Shown: positions 17,253-25,499 of the stretch, piece by piece
Layout: each line of letters begins with the position of its first letter
Position numbering within the stretch: the first letter of the stretch is position 1
Made by a program: the position numbers and the translations under genes
The notes under the pieces: generated by a model
Told to the model about the DNA's origin: nothing
Seen by the model: the letters and a program-made list of their open reading frames with translations, nothing else
Database searches by the model: none
Assembly (NCBI RefSeq): GCF_030284385.1
Contig: NZ_CP127221.1
Location: forward strand, 1,054,001-1,118,000
Source of the DNA: Altererythrobacter rubellus
GTDB taxonomy: Bacteria > Pseudomonadota > Alphaproteobacteria > Sphingomonadales > Sphingomonadaceae
Reading direction: 5' to 3'
Length of the DNA: 64,000 nt

Positions 17253-18485
17253 GTGCCTGAATCGCTTGCCAGCGCTGTTGTTGATCGGGCGGCTGGGCTA
17301 GCCGATAGATTTCGCGCAACACGGCGTTTGAGCAAAGCGTTGGTTGCGCCGCTCAGCGATGCCGACGCCACGATCCAGTCGATGGAAGATGCTTCGCCAG
17401 CGAAGTGGCATCTGGCCCACACGACATGGTTCTGGGAAACATTCCTGCTGCGCGGTCATGCGCGCGGGTATCAGCTGTTCAACGAGCAGTATCCATTCCT
17501 GTTCAACTCCTACTACGAAGCAGAGGGCGAACGGATTGCCCGTTTCTCGCGCGGGATGCTGTCGCGCCCGACTTTGGAGCAAATCCTCGAATGGCGATCA
17601 CATGTTGACGCTGCGATGGAGCGTTTGCTTGATGATCCGGCGCACAGCGATCTGATTGAACTGGGTATCGCGCATGAACAGCAGCACCAGGAATTGCTGC
17701 TGACAGATATCAAGCATGCGCTGTTCCAGAACCCGCTCGGCCCAGCGATGTTTGACGGCGCTTTACCAGAATCGGGATCAGCGAAAGAAGGCTGGCACGA
17801 ACATCCTGGCGGTATCGCAATGATTGGGTACGAAGGCAGTGGCTTTGCGTTCGACAATGAAGGGCCATGCCATCGGGTCTTGCTGGAACCCTTTGCACTG
17901 TCAAAACGGCTTGTGATCAATCGCGAATGGGCGGAGTTCATTTCGGATGGCGGTTACACCAATCCTTCGCTTTGGCTGTCTGATGGTTGGGCCTGGGTTC
18001 GAGGCGATCGCATCTCTGCGCCGCTTTATTGGCGCGAAGGCGAGCAATTCACTCTGAACGGATGGCAGGATCGCGATCCCGACGCGCCGGTCACGCATAT
18101 CTCCTATTTCGAAGCTGATGCCTTTGCCAGCTGGGCTGGTAACCGATTGCCGACCGAGTTCGAATGGGAAGCTATGGGACAGGCACAAGACTCTGCGGCA
18201 GGTAACCAGCTGGATGATGCAAGCGGGGTGCAACCCACTGGCGGCGACAGTCTGTTCGGCGATTGCTGGCAATTCACCCGCTCGGCCTACTTGCCGTACC
18301 CCCGCTTCAAGCCCGCGCCGGGCGCAGTGGGCGAATACAACGGCAAATTCATGAGCGGCCAGTTTGTGTTGAAAGGTGCCAGCTGCGCTACGGTGCGCGG
18401 GCACTCGCGTTCCTCTTATCGCAATTTCTTCTACCCGCATCAGCGTTGGCAATTCACTGGCCTGCGCTTGGCAAAGGACTTTTGA
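17253..18485 (+). CDS. egtB: ergothioneine biosynthesis protein EgtB (sulfoxide synthase)
   Basis: 410 residues from a GTG. An N-terminal DinB-like helical bundle supplies the iron-binding His (WHLAHTTWFWE, His53/56 region; HEQQHQE with His141 and His145). The C-terminal FGE-sulfatase-like domain runs from about residue 190 (GFAFDNEGPCHRVLLEPF ... NRLPTEFEWEAMG ... RSAYLPYPRFKPAPGAVGEYNGKFM). EgtB joins a thiol donor to hercynine using O2 at a non-haem iron. The stop overlaps the egtD start by one base, confirming a bicistronic unit. No egtA or egtC is nearby, so cysteine may be used directly instead of gamma-glutamylcysteine; this last point is inference. Confidence 0.95.
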   Translation: MPESLASAVVDRAAGLADRFRATRRLSKALVAPLSDADATIQSMEDASPAKWHLAHTTWFWETFLLRGHARGYQLFNEQYPFLFNSYYEAEGERIARFSRGMLSRPTLEQILEWRSHVDAAMERLLDDPAHSDLIELGIAHEQQHQELLLTDIKHALFQNPLGPAMFDGALPESGSAKEGWHEHPGGIAMIGYEGSGFAFDNEGPCHRVLLEPFALSKRLVINREWAEFISDGGYTNPSLWLSDGWAWVRGDRISAPLYWREGEQFTLNGWQDRDPDAPVTHISYFEADAFASWAGNRLPTEFEWEAMGQAQDSAAGNQLDDASGVQPTGGDSLFGDCWQFTRSAYLPYPRFKPAPGAVGEYNGKFMSGQFVLKGASCATVRGHSRSSYRNFFYPHQRWQFTGLRLAKDF

Positions 18486-19471
18486 TGAACGCGTCTGAAG
18501 GCATGAGGCTGATCAATCTTGACGAAGATGGCGTGGACCGCGCGTTCAGGCAGGACGTTTTGGCAGGGCTGAAGCAAGTCCCCAAGGCGATCCCGGCACG
18601 CTGGCTATATGACGATGCCGGTTCACAATTGTTTGAGGAAATCACGCAGCTGCCCGAATATTATCCGACACGCGCGGAGACCGATATTCTGAAAACGCGC
18701 GGCGGTGAATTCGCGGAATTGATCGGTCCGGGCAGGGCAGTGGTCGAATTCGGCTCTGGCAGTTCCGTTAAAACTCCGGTGTTGCTGTCTGCTATTGCGC
18801 CTGCGGCCTATGTACCGCTTGATATCTCTGGTGACTTCCTGCGCGCTTCGTCCGCTGAGCTCGCAGCCAAGTTTCCCGGCCTTCCAGTCTATCCGGTCGA
18901 GGCGGATTTCATGCGCAAGGTCGCACTGCCTGATGCAGTTTCGGACATGCCCAAACTTGGTTTTTTCCCGGGTTCCACCATCGGCAATATGGTCGCGCGT
19001 ACTGCAGTGGATCTGCTGCGGACAGTGCGCGAAACGCTGGGCGAGGGCTCAAAGCTCTTGATCGGTATGGACCTGATCAAGGATCCCGATGTCCTGATTG
19101 CCGCCTATGATGATGCGGCGGGTGTAACCGCTGAATTCAATTACAACCTTGTCCGTCGGATTAATCGTGAGCTCGATGGCGACATTCCGCTTGAATTCTT
19201 GCGGCATGAAGCGCGCTGGAATGATGACTTTGCGCGGATCGAGATGCACTTGGTCGCGCAGAAAGACATTAGCTTCAGCGTGTCAGGCCAGCCATTTGCA
19301 CTGGCTCAAGGCGAGAGTTTGCACACTGAAAACAGCCACAAATTCAGCCGACGTACGGGGAACACATTGCTGTTGGCAGGTGGGTGGACACCAACTCATC
19401 GATGGCTTGATAGCAAGGAACGCTTCTCGCTCGTGTTGGCCGACGCGTCGATCCCGCGCAGCGCACCCTAG
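18485..19471 (+). CDS. egtD: L-histidine N-alpha-methyltransferase EgtD
   Basis: 328 residues from the ATG that overlaps the egtB stop (TGATG). IPARWLYDDAGSQLFEEITQLPEYY is the conserved opening, VEFGSGSSVKTP the SAM loop, and FFPGSTIGNM a further family block. EgtD trimethylates histidine to hercynine, the substrate of EgtB. Together the two genes give the core of ergothioneine synthesis, a cytosolic thione antioxidant. A PLP C-S lyase (EgtE) is not in the window. Confidence 0.95.
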   Translation: MNASEGMRLINLDEDGVDRAFRQDVLAGLKQVPKAIPARWLYDDAGSQLFEEITQLPEYYPTRAETDILKTRGGEFAELIGPGRAVVEFGSGSSVKTPVLLSAIAPAAYVPLDISGDFLRASSAELAAKFPGLPVYPVEADFMRKVALPDAVSDMPKLGFFPGSTIGNMVARTAVDLLRTVRETLGEGSKLLIGMDLIKDPDVLIAAYDDAAGVTAEFNYNLVRRINRELDGDIPLEFLRHEARWNDDFARIEMHLVAQKDISFSVSGQPFALAQGESLHTENSHKFSRRTGNTLLLAGGWTPTHRWLDSKERFSLVLADASIPRSAP

Positions 19472-19481
19472 TTGGCAGCAG

Positions 19482-20189
19482 ATGGACCTGCGCCCATTAG
19501 CTTCCTATATTCCGGTGATGTCGATCAAGGCCCTCTGGGAATATCTGGCGATGACCATTTCCGCGATCCCGCGTTCGGGATTGCTGTTGATGGTGGTCGC
19601 GGCAATCGCCGTAAGCGCGATCGGATCGCTAATGGTTCGCCGGAAAGTGCCACTGGGGCTGATGGTTCGGCGCGCCAGCACGGTTGTATTGGGCGGCGTT
19701 CTGCTGGTCGTTGTGTTGCAATTGTCGCGCTTCGATTCACGTCTGGAGATAGCTGTTCCGCAGTTTGGCTTGCCCGAACAGATCGTTGAAGGCGGCGAAA
19801 CCCGCATCCCCATGGCACCTGACGGGCATTTCTGGCTGCGCGCACAGATTAACGGTGTGCCGGCAAATTTCCTCGTCGATACGGGCGCTACGCTAACGGC
19901 CATTTCTCAGGATCTGGCGGATCGCGCAGCGATCAAACCACGACCTGGCGGATTGCCCGTTACCATCAACACCGCCAACGGCCCAGTCTCAGCTGAACTG
20001 TCTACCATTGACGAAATGCGCTTTGGCAGTGTGGCCGCCCGCGGGCTCGACGTAGTAATCGCGCCGTCTCTTGGTCAGACTAATGTTGTCGGGATGAATT
20101 TGCTATCGCGGCTCGCGTCATGGCGCGTTGAGGGCAACAATATGATTTTGGTGCCTAATAATCCGCAGCCCGAATCTGATCAGCGCTAG
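19482..20189 (+). CDS. membrane-anchored retropepsin-like aspartic protease (clan AA)
   Basis: 235 residues from ATG 19482, ten bases after egtD; ATG 19518 is an alternative. Two hydrophobic segments (about 26-45 and 62-78) precede a retropepsin domain with the single catalytic motif FLVDTGATLTAIS near residue 128 and the later GMNLLSRLASWRVEG flap/end motif. The architecture fits the bacterial clan AA family (TIGR02281) that needs dimerisation. The protease domain would face the periplasm. Substrate unknown. The stop lies over the stop of a LysR fossil on the other strand. Confidence 0.85.
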   Translation: MDLRPLASYIPVMSIKALWEYLAMTISAIPRSGLLLMVVAAIAVSAIGSLMVRRKVPLGLMVRRASTVVLGGVLLVVVLQLSRFDSRLEIAVPQFGLPEQIVEGGETRIPMAPDGHFWLRAQINGVPANFLVDTGATLTAISQDLADRAAIKPRPGGLPVTINTANGPVSAELSTIDEMRFGSVAARGLDVVIAPSLGQTNVVGMNLLSRLASWRVEGNNMILVPNNPQPESDQR

Positions 20190-20365
20190 CCAGGCAAGGG
20201 AGGCAGAGGCTGTGGCAGGGCGGAAATCCGTTCTGCAAGGAAGTCGAATACCAGTCGGATGCGGCGGCTTGTCTTCAGTTCGCGGTGCGAGACAAGCCAG
20301 AGCTGGTAAGCAAATCCAGGCATAAACGGGGCGGCGCGTTCAACGCCGGGTTCACCATCGCCGCG
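20186..20365 (-). pseudogene. LysR-family regulator, C-terminal fragment only
   Basis: Minus-strand translation gives GDGEPGVERAAPFMPGF, then YQLWLVSHRELKTSRRIR and LVFDFLAERI before a stop. This is the last 60 or so residues of a LysR effector domain (the ELWLVSHRELK...R...FDFLAE ending). The HTH and most of the effector domain are missing. Similarity stops at about 20365, where the sequence switches to a methyltransferase read on the opposite strand. It is a deletion remnant and cannot make a working regulator. Confidence 0.75.
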
Positions 20366-20392
20366 GGACTCGGAGTTTACGCCAATGCCCAT

Positions 20393-20845
20393 GCACGCCA
20401 CGTTTCCCACGTCACGGCAGTCGATGTTTCAGAGAAGATGCTGGAATTCGCGAAGATAAATGCGGCGGAAGCTAACGTCGACAATGTGACATTCAGGGCT
20501 ACCTCAATCGAAAGTTTTGAGGCCGCTGATGGCAGCTATGATGCTGTATTGATGCTAAGCCTACTGCATTTGCTGGAGAATCCCCGCGCTGCGCTGGACA
20601 AGGCGCACCGGCTTCTCAAACCTGGCGGCTTGCTGATCACCAGCACAGCGTGCCTTGGTGATAGTATGCGCTGGTTCGGCATGATTGCTCCGGTCGGCGC
20701 AGCATTGGGCCTGATACCCAAAGTCCAGTTCCTGTTCGTGGAAGAATTGCGCAGCGAGATCGCAGACCGTGGATTTGCCAGTCTGGAAGAATTCAATCAG
20801 GGCGACAATCGCACCTACTTTCAAATCGCGCGCAAGCTTGCGTAG
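20393..20845 (+). pseudogene. class I SAM-dependent methyltransferase lacking its N-terminus
   Basis: From about 20393 the plus strand reads ARHVSHVTAVDVSEKMLEFA, then SYDAVLMLSLLHLL and RLLKPGGLLITSTACL. These are motif I-end, II and III of a UbiE-like methyltransferase, with a normal C-terminus. The glycine-rich SAM loop that should precede it (E/D-x-G-x-G-x-G) is absent, and the frame upstream is antisense to the LysR fragment. An ATG at 20285 keeps the frame open, so a 186-residue product could be made, but it would lack part of the cofactor site. Confidence 0.75.
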
Positions 20846-20985
20846 CGATCCGGGCGGCTGGTCAGCCCCCCAAGTACCTCGCTTTTGGCCAGCCGCCCAC
20901 CCTCACTGATCGACCGACATTTCACTAGTGGATCGTATCTCTATGCCCAGCTAGCCCTTACCGCGATGATCGTAGGAGAGCGCGC

Positions 20986-21750
20986 ATGAAAGAACTGTTT
21001 GATCTTACTGGAAAGGTTGCCGTTGTTACGGGAGCAGGCCGCGGCATTGGAGAAGGTATCGCCACGCTGCTGGCAGATGCTGGCGCTGATGTGGTTTGCG
21101 CGGCGCGCTCTACCGACCAGATCGAACATACCGCCAAGCTGATCAATGAAAGCAATTCCGGCGGGCGTGCGGTCGCGCAAAAGACCGATGTATCGAGCGC
21201 GGAAGATATGGAAGCGCTGGCTCAGCGCGCGGTCGATGAATTCGGGCGGCTAGATATCTGGATTAACAATGCCGGTGGATCGCTGGTTTCCGCACCTCTG
21301 ACTGAGCTTGATCCGGCAGAATGGGACAAGACACTGGCCGTCAATCTGACGTCGGTTTTCTGGGGCGTACGTGCGGCGGCCAAACACATGAAAGACGGCG
21401 GCTCGATTGTGAACACGTCATCGATGGCGGGGCGCGATCCGTTTCCCGGAAGCGGGCATTATAGCGCGGCCAAGGCCGGCGTGAATATGCTCACCAAAAC
21501 ACTTGCTCTGGAGTTGGGGCCACAAAAGATTCGTATCAACGCGATCTTGCCCGGGTTTGTGCCGACAGATACAGTGAAGAAGGCACTCGACATGACAGAC
21601 GCAGATTTCGGGCCTCTGCTTGAACAGCTTAATCTTCCGGCTGGAAGGCTTGGGACACCGCGTGATATTGCAGCTTGTGTGCTATACCTTGTCGGGGGAT
21701 CAGGAGAGTGGGTCACGGGTCAATGCCTTTGTGTTGCTGGAACGGTATAG
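20986..21750 (+). CDS. short-chain dehydrogenase/reductase (SDR)
   Basis: 254 residues of a classical SDR. The nucleotide loop is TGAGRGIGEGIA (residues 15-26), NNAGG follows, and the catalytic Ser (NTSSMAG) and YSAAK are in place. The Asp-free position after the second strand (VVCAARSTDQ, Arg) suggests a preference for NADP(H). The ATG at 20986 has TAGGAGAG upstream. Substrate cannot be told. It stands alone between the fossil junction and the AT-rich GH16 gene. Confidence 0.92.
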   Translation: MKELFDLTGKVAVVTGAGRGIGEGIATLLADAGADVVCAARSTDQIEHTAKLINESNSGGRAVAQKTDVSSAEDMEALAQRAVDEFGRLDIWINNAGGSLVSAPLTELDPAEWDKTLAVNLTSVFWGVRAAAKHMKDGGSIVNTSSMAGRDPFPGSGHYSAAKAGVNMLTKTLALELGPQKIRINAILPGFVPTDTVKKALDMTDADFGPLLEQLNLPAGRLGTPRDIAACVLYLVGGSGEWVTGQCLCVAGTV

Positions 21751-21919
21751 CACTCGGTCTACTGACCCTTGGTCGGCGTTAAAAGCCTACTGAATGTTAT
21801 CAATCAGGGCCAAATGTTTTCTAAATTTTCATATCTATTCAATACGCTATTAATATTTCGTTCAATTTAATGAGGATTTTGGGAAGGGTAAATTAACCGT
21901 AGTAAATTCAATCATCAGT

Positions 21920-22840
21920 ATGAAAATTCTTACAAACATCATTACAATTGTCTTGGTCTCGACTTTAGTTTCTTGTGGAGACGAAGGGCAACAAATGCCA
22001 CCAAATACGGTTGGAGGAGGGGGTGTTCTGCCACCATCGCCACCCGTGTCTTCTCCTGCTTCCTTTGATACCTTGGTTTTTGAAGATCAGTTTGCGAATG
22101 GCTCACTGGATAGAAGTATATGGAATGTTGTCGGGCCGGATTTTTGGGTAAATAACGAACAGCAAGCCTATATAGACTCTTCGGACACAATATTCTTTGA
22201 AGCTGCAACAGGTTCTGAAGATGATGCAGTGTTGGTTCTCAAACCTGAATGGCGCGAGGGTTATCCAACACCAACTGGTCGTATAGTGGATTTTGTTTCT
22301 GGCCGTATTAACTCTCGCAACAAACTTGATGTTACGTATGCAAAGGTTTCAGCTCGAATTCGGATGCCTGATGCCCAAGGAGTTTGGCCCGCGTTTTGGC
22401 TTCTCGGATATGGTAGTTGGCCTAATTCTGGCGAAACCGATATCATGGAATATGTTGGTGAAAAGGCGTGGACGAGTTCGGCTTTGCATGGCCCTGGATA
22501 TTCTGGCGGAGAGAGCATTGGGGCGCGAAATAATTTTGAAGACGGTGCAGAAGTATCTGATTGGCATATATATACGGTCGAGCGGCGTACTGAAGATGTA
22601 AGATTTTTTGTAGACGAAGAAGAATTTTTTAGAGTTACAAGAGCGGAGGTTGAGGAGCGAGGTGAATGGAGATTTGATAGAGCTCAACATTTAATTTTGA
22701 ATTTTGCTCTGGGAGGAAATTATCCTCAAGGCGTTAATGGAGTGAATTCACCTTATCCTGGCTTGCCTGCGGCCACAGTAGAGGCAATTAAGGCTAATGA
22801 AATCAGTATGGAAGTAGACTGGGTCCGCATTTGGGAATGA
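21920..22840 (+). CDS. glycoside hydrolase family 16 (beta-glucanase/laminarinase type), lipoprotein
   Basis: 306 residues. An N-terminal lipoprotein signal (ITIVLVSTLVSC, Cys near residue 19) is followed by a Pro/Gly linker and a GH16 domain. The active site GETDIMEYVGE (nucleophile Glu, Asp, acid/base Glu) and the family's WPAFWLLGYGSWPNSG stretch just before it are intact, so the enzyme is probably active on beta-1,3- or 1,3-1,4-glucans outside the inner membrane. By eye the gene is far more AT-rich than its neighbours, with many TTT/AAT/ATA codons, which points to horizontal acquisition. It ends 22 bases from the 3' end of tRNA-Gln. No good ribosome-binding site precedes the ATG. Confidence 0.9.
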   Translation: MKILTNIITIVLVSTLVSCGDEGQQMPPNTVGGGGVLPPSPPVSSPASFDTLVFEDQFANGSLDRSIWNVVGPDFWVNNEQQAYIDSSDTIFFEAATGSEDDAVLVLKPEWREGYPTPTGRIVDFVSGRINSRNKLDVTYAKVSARIRMPDAQGVWPAFWLLGYGSWPNSGETDIMEYVGEKAWTSSALHGPGYSGGESIGARNNFEDGAEVSDWHIYTVERRTEDVRFFVDEEEFFRVTRAEVEERGEWRFDRAQHLILNFALGGNYPQGVNGVNSPYPGLPAATVEAIKANEISMEVDWVRIWE

Positions 22841-22858
22841 TCAAAAATATTTTTGATT
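22841..22858. terminator. palindrome between GH16 and tRNA-Gln, possible bidirectional terminator
   Basis: ATCAAAAATATTTTTGAT is a perfect 18-bp inverted repeat immediately after the GH16 stop and 4 bases from the CCA end of the tRNA gene. AT-rich and able to form a hairpin in either transcript. Confidence 0.4.
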
Positions 22859-22862
22859 AGGT

Positions 22863-22937
22863 TGGCTGGGGTGGCAGGATTCGAACCTGCGCATGCCGGT
22901 ACCAAAAACCAGTGCCTTACCACTTGGCTACACCCCA
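22863..22937 (-). tRNA. tRNA-Gln (anticodon UUG)
   Basis: The minus strand folds as a tRNA: acceptor TGGGGTG pairs with CACCCCA, discriminator G and an encoded CCA follow, the T arm is GCAGGTTCGAATCCTGC, and the anticodon arm CTGGT-TTTTGGT-ACCGG (one weak pair) places UUG at 34-36. A TATAGA -10-like box lies shortly upstream. Its 3' end faces the foreign-looking GH16 gene. Confidence 0.96.
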
Positions 22938-23017
22938 GCAGAGGGGCGGTCTATAACGGCTTGTGCGCGGATGTGAAGTGCAAACGCGCTGTTTTATGCA
23001 GGCCTTTGTCTGAGTGT

Positions 23018-24397
23018 CTATGCAGGCCTCGCGCGGCGCTGAGCCAATTCGCTTTCTATTGCCGCCAAAGTGCGTCGATCGATGTTGTAAAACAGCATCG
23101 CGATCCCGCCAGGAACCAGAACAATCGCCGGGATAATCGCGAAAGCGAGGTTGATTCCCATTATGGCGCTTTCGGATTGCTGCTCCCCCGCGACAAAGCC
23201 GGTCATACTGATGATTAGACCGGGTAGAGCGAGACCAAATGCAACGCCGGTCTTCACAGCGAAGATTGATGCGGCGACCACCAGAGCTGTCATCTGCTTA
23301 CGCGAACGCCAGTCGACATATTCCGCGATATCCGTGAACATCGCGTAGGCCAGAACCATCAGCATGCCGAAGCCGATCCCAACTCCAAATTGTGCAAATG
23401 TTTGCAGCCATACAGCGTCCAGCGGCATGGAGTGGAACAGCATGATCGTCGAAGCTTTTAGTGCCCCGGCAAAGATCACGAGATGCGATTTTTCAAACCG
23501 CCGCTGCAGGAAATTGGCGAAGATCACGCCTGTAATCTGACCTATCGCCAAAGCAGTCAGGAAAAGCGCGGGGCGATCAAGAAACGCGAGGACCGGCGAG
23601 CCATCGTCGCCTGCAACATACTCGAAAAAGAACAGCGCGCTGGCTTGTCGGGCGGCAATTGCTGTGACGCCCAAGATCGCGGCTATTGCCACCGCGATCC
23701 ACGGGCCGGTCACGACCAGTTCCTTGCAATCACCCAGAATAGATCCGTTTTCCTGGTTCGGCTCGATCCGTTCTTTGGTGGTGAAGAACGTTGCCAAGAG
23801 GCAAAAGAATGAAACGCCTGCAATGCACGCCATTGTCCACATAATGCCGCTTGCCTCGTCTCCGCCACCCAGTTCGCGCACCAGCGTAGTTCCAAGAACA
23901 CCAATCAAGATCCCCGACATTGCCGAGAAGAACATACGGTATGCGGTAACGCTGCCACGTTGTTCGGCGCTGGGAGATATCACACCCAGCAGACCGCCGT
24001 AGGGCACGTTCACGAAGGTGTAGACCAGCATCGCGAGCGTGTAGGTGACATAGGCCCAGATCAGCAGGCCGGTTGGGCTCAAATCTGGCGCTGCAAACAC
24101 CAATACGCCAAAAAAGCCAAACGGCACCGCTCCAAACAGCATGTATGGCCGGTATCGGCCCCAGCGGCTGCGCGTGCGGTCGGAAATTGCGCCCATCATC
24201 GGGTCAGTCACCGCGTCGACCAGCTTGGTCAGGAGCAACATCAAGCTGATCGCGGCAGGCGCCAGACCGTTCAGATCGACCAGAAAATAGAACAGGAAAA
24301 AGCCGAAAAAATTGAGATAGAGCCCGGAGGCAAGGTCTCCCACGCCGTAGCCCAGCTTCTCTTTCAGCTTGATGCGCTCAGGCGGGACGTGGTCCAA
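23018..24397 (-). CDS. MFS sugar transporter of the GPH (glycoside-pentoside-hexuronide:cation) type
   Basis: 459 residues with twelve predicted membrane segments. KLGYGVGDLASGLY at the start, DPMMGAISDRTRSRWGRYRPY in loop 2-3 and YVDWRSRKQMTALVVAA in the second half are GPH/MelB-family hallmarks. Transport of a sugar or glycoside with H+ or Na+ is expected. The start is a TTG at 24397, chosen because no closer ATG keeps the first helix. Its proximity to the GH16 glucanase hints at beta-glucan oligosaccharide use, but the two lie on opposite strands and have different base composition. Confidence 0.88.
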   Translation of the reverse strand: MDHVPPERIKLKEKLGYGVGDLASGLYLNFFGFFLFYFLVDLNGLAPAAISLMLLLTKLVDAVTDPMMGAISDRTRSRWGRYRPYMLFGAVPFGFFGVLVFAAPDLSPTGLLIWAYVTYTLAMLVYTFVNVPYGGLLGVISPSAEQRGSVTAYRMFFSAMSGILIGVLGTTLVRELGGGDEASGIMWTMACIAGVSFFCLLATFFTTKERIEPNQENGSILGDCKELVVTGPWIAVAIAAILGVTAIAARQASALFFFEYVAGDDGSPVLAFLDRPALFLTALAIGQITGVIFANFLQRRFEKSHLVIFAGALKASTIMLFHSMPLDAVWLQTFAQFGVGIGFGMLMVLAYAMFTDIAEYVDWRSRKQMTALVVAASIFAVKTGVAFGLALPGLIISMTGFVAGEQQSESAIMGINLAFAIIPAIVLVPGGIAMLFYNIDRRTLAAIESELAQRRARPA

Positions 24398-24483
24398 TCA
24401 GCACTCCAATAACGGCTTGGCGGCCCAGGCAAAAACCCTGTGCCACGAAACCCTAACGCACTGACTACGTCAAATATCCCGGA

Positions 24484-25338
24484 TCAAATATCCTTGCCTT
24501 CAAAATCCGCTGCCGAGTGGCGTTCACGAAGTTGCTGGTTCTCTTCGCCCCAGGTTTTGTTGACGATGCGGCCACGCTTCACTGCGGGGCGTGCAGAAAT
24601 TTCCTTCACCCAGCGGCCAACGTTTTTATACTCGTCGATCGAGAGGAAGGTCTTGGCATCGTTGTAGATATCGCCCGTGGTGAAAGGCGCGAGCCAAGGG
24701 AGGTTGGCCATGTCTGCGATGGTGTATTCGTCACCTGCCAGGAAGCGGCTTTCCGCCAGGCGCTTGTCCGCGACATCAAAGATGCGCTTTGTCTCCATCG
24801 CATAGCGATTGATCGGGTACTCATATTTCTCCGGCGCATAAGCATAGAAGTGTCCGAAGCCGCCGCCGATGAACGGGCCTGTGCCGACTTGCCATGCCAC
24901 CCAACTCAGCGTTTCAGCGCGAGCGGCGGGATCGGTTGGCAGGAATTCGCCGAATTTCTCGGCCAGATGGATCAGGATTGCGGCCGATTCAAAAACGCGA
25001 AATGGCTTGTCACCGCTGCGATCTTCCATTGTTGGGATTTTCGAGTTGGGGTTGAGAGCCACGAACCCGCTCGTGAATTGTTCGCCCTGGCTGATGTTGA
25101 CCGTGTAGGCATCGTATTCCGCGCCTTTGTGGCCCAACTCGAGCAATTCTTCCAGCATGATGGTGACTTTCACGCCGTTCGGCGTAGCGAGCGAGTAGAG
25201 CTGGAAGGGGTTATCGCCGACCGGCAAGTCCTTCTCTTCGCGCGCGCCGGAAGTGGGGCGGTTGATGCTGGCAAAGCGGCCGCCGCTTTCGGTATCTGCT
25301 GACCATACTTTGGGTGGGGTGTAGGTGGGATCGGCCAT
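24484..25338 (-). CDS. yghU: glutathione-dependent disulfide-bond oxidoreductase (YghU-type GST)
   Basis: 284 residues from ATG 25338 (the frame extends upstream without family similarity). NPFQLYSLATPNGVKVTIMLEEL is the thioredoxin-like N-terminal fold with the YghU Thr-Pro-Asn site, and FGHFYAYAPEKYEYPINRYAMETKR lies in the helical domain. YghU binds two glutathione molecules and reduces disulfides. Cytoplasmic. It is divergent from the HTH-NadE gene with 161 bases between the starts. Confidence 0.92.
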   Translation of the reverse strand: MADPTYTPPKVWSADTESGGRFASINRPTSGAREEKDLPVGDNPFQLYSLATPNGVKVTIMLEELLELGHKGAEYDAYTVNISQGEQFTSGFVALNPNSKIPTMEDRSGDKPFRVFESAAILIHLAEKFGEFLPTDPAARAETLSWVAWQVGTGPFIGGGFGHFYAYAPEKYEYPINRYAMETKRIFDVADKRLAESRFLAGDEYTIADMANLPWLAPFTTGDIYNDAKTFLSIDEYKNVGRWVKEISARPAVKRGRIVNKTWGEENQQLRERHSAADFEGKDI

Positions 25339-25499
25339 ATTTCTTGGTGTCCTGTCTCTTGAAGCTCTCTCTGAACTCGAGAGTTGGGGCATCGACGCTA
25401 CGAGTGCAAGGCGCATGTCCCCAAGCGTCCGTCGCCAATTGCTTTCCAGAGCAGTAGCGAAACTTGCCAAATGTATCACAAAAGGATACTAAATTCGAT

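Noticed and set aside
21751-22862. Complete genomic island with attachment repeats at tRNA-Gln.
   Set aside because: I could not find a copy of the tRNA 3' end on the far side, nor an integrase; only the composition and position hint at insertion.
22990-23030. Direct repeat TATGCAGGCCT between tRNA-Gln and the transporter gene.
   Set aside because: Two short copies only, partly inside the end of the transporter gene, with no mobile-element context.
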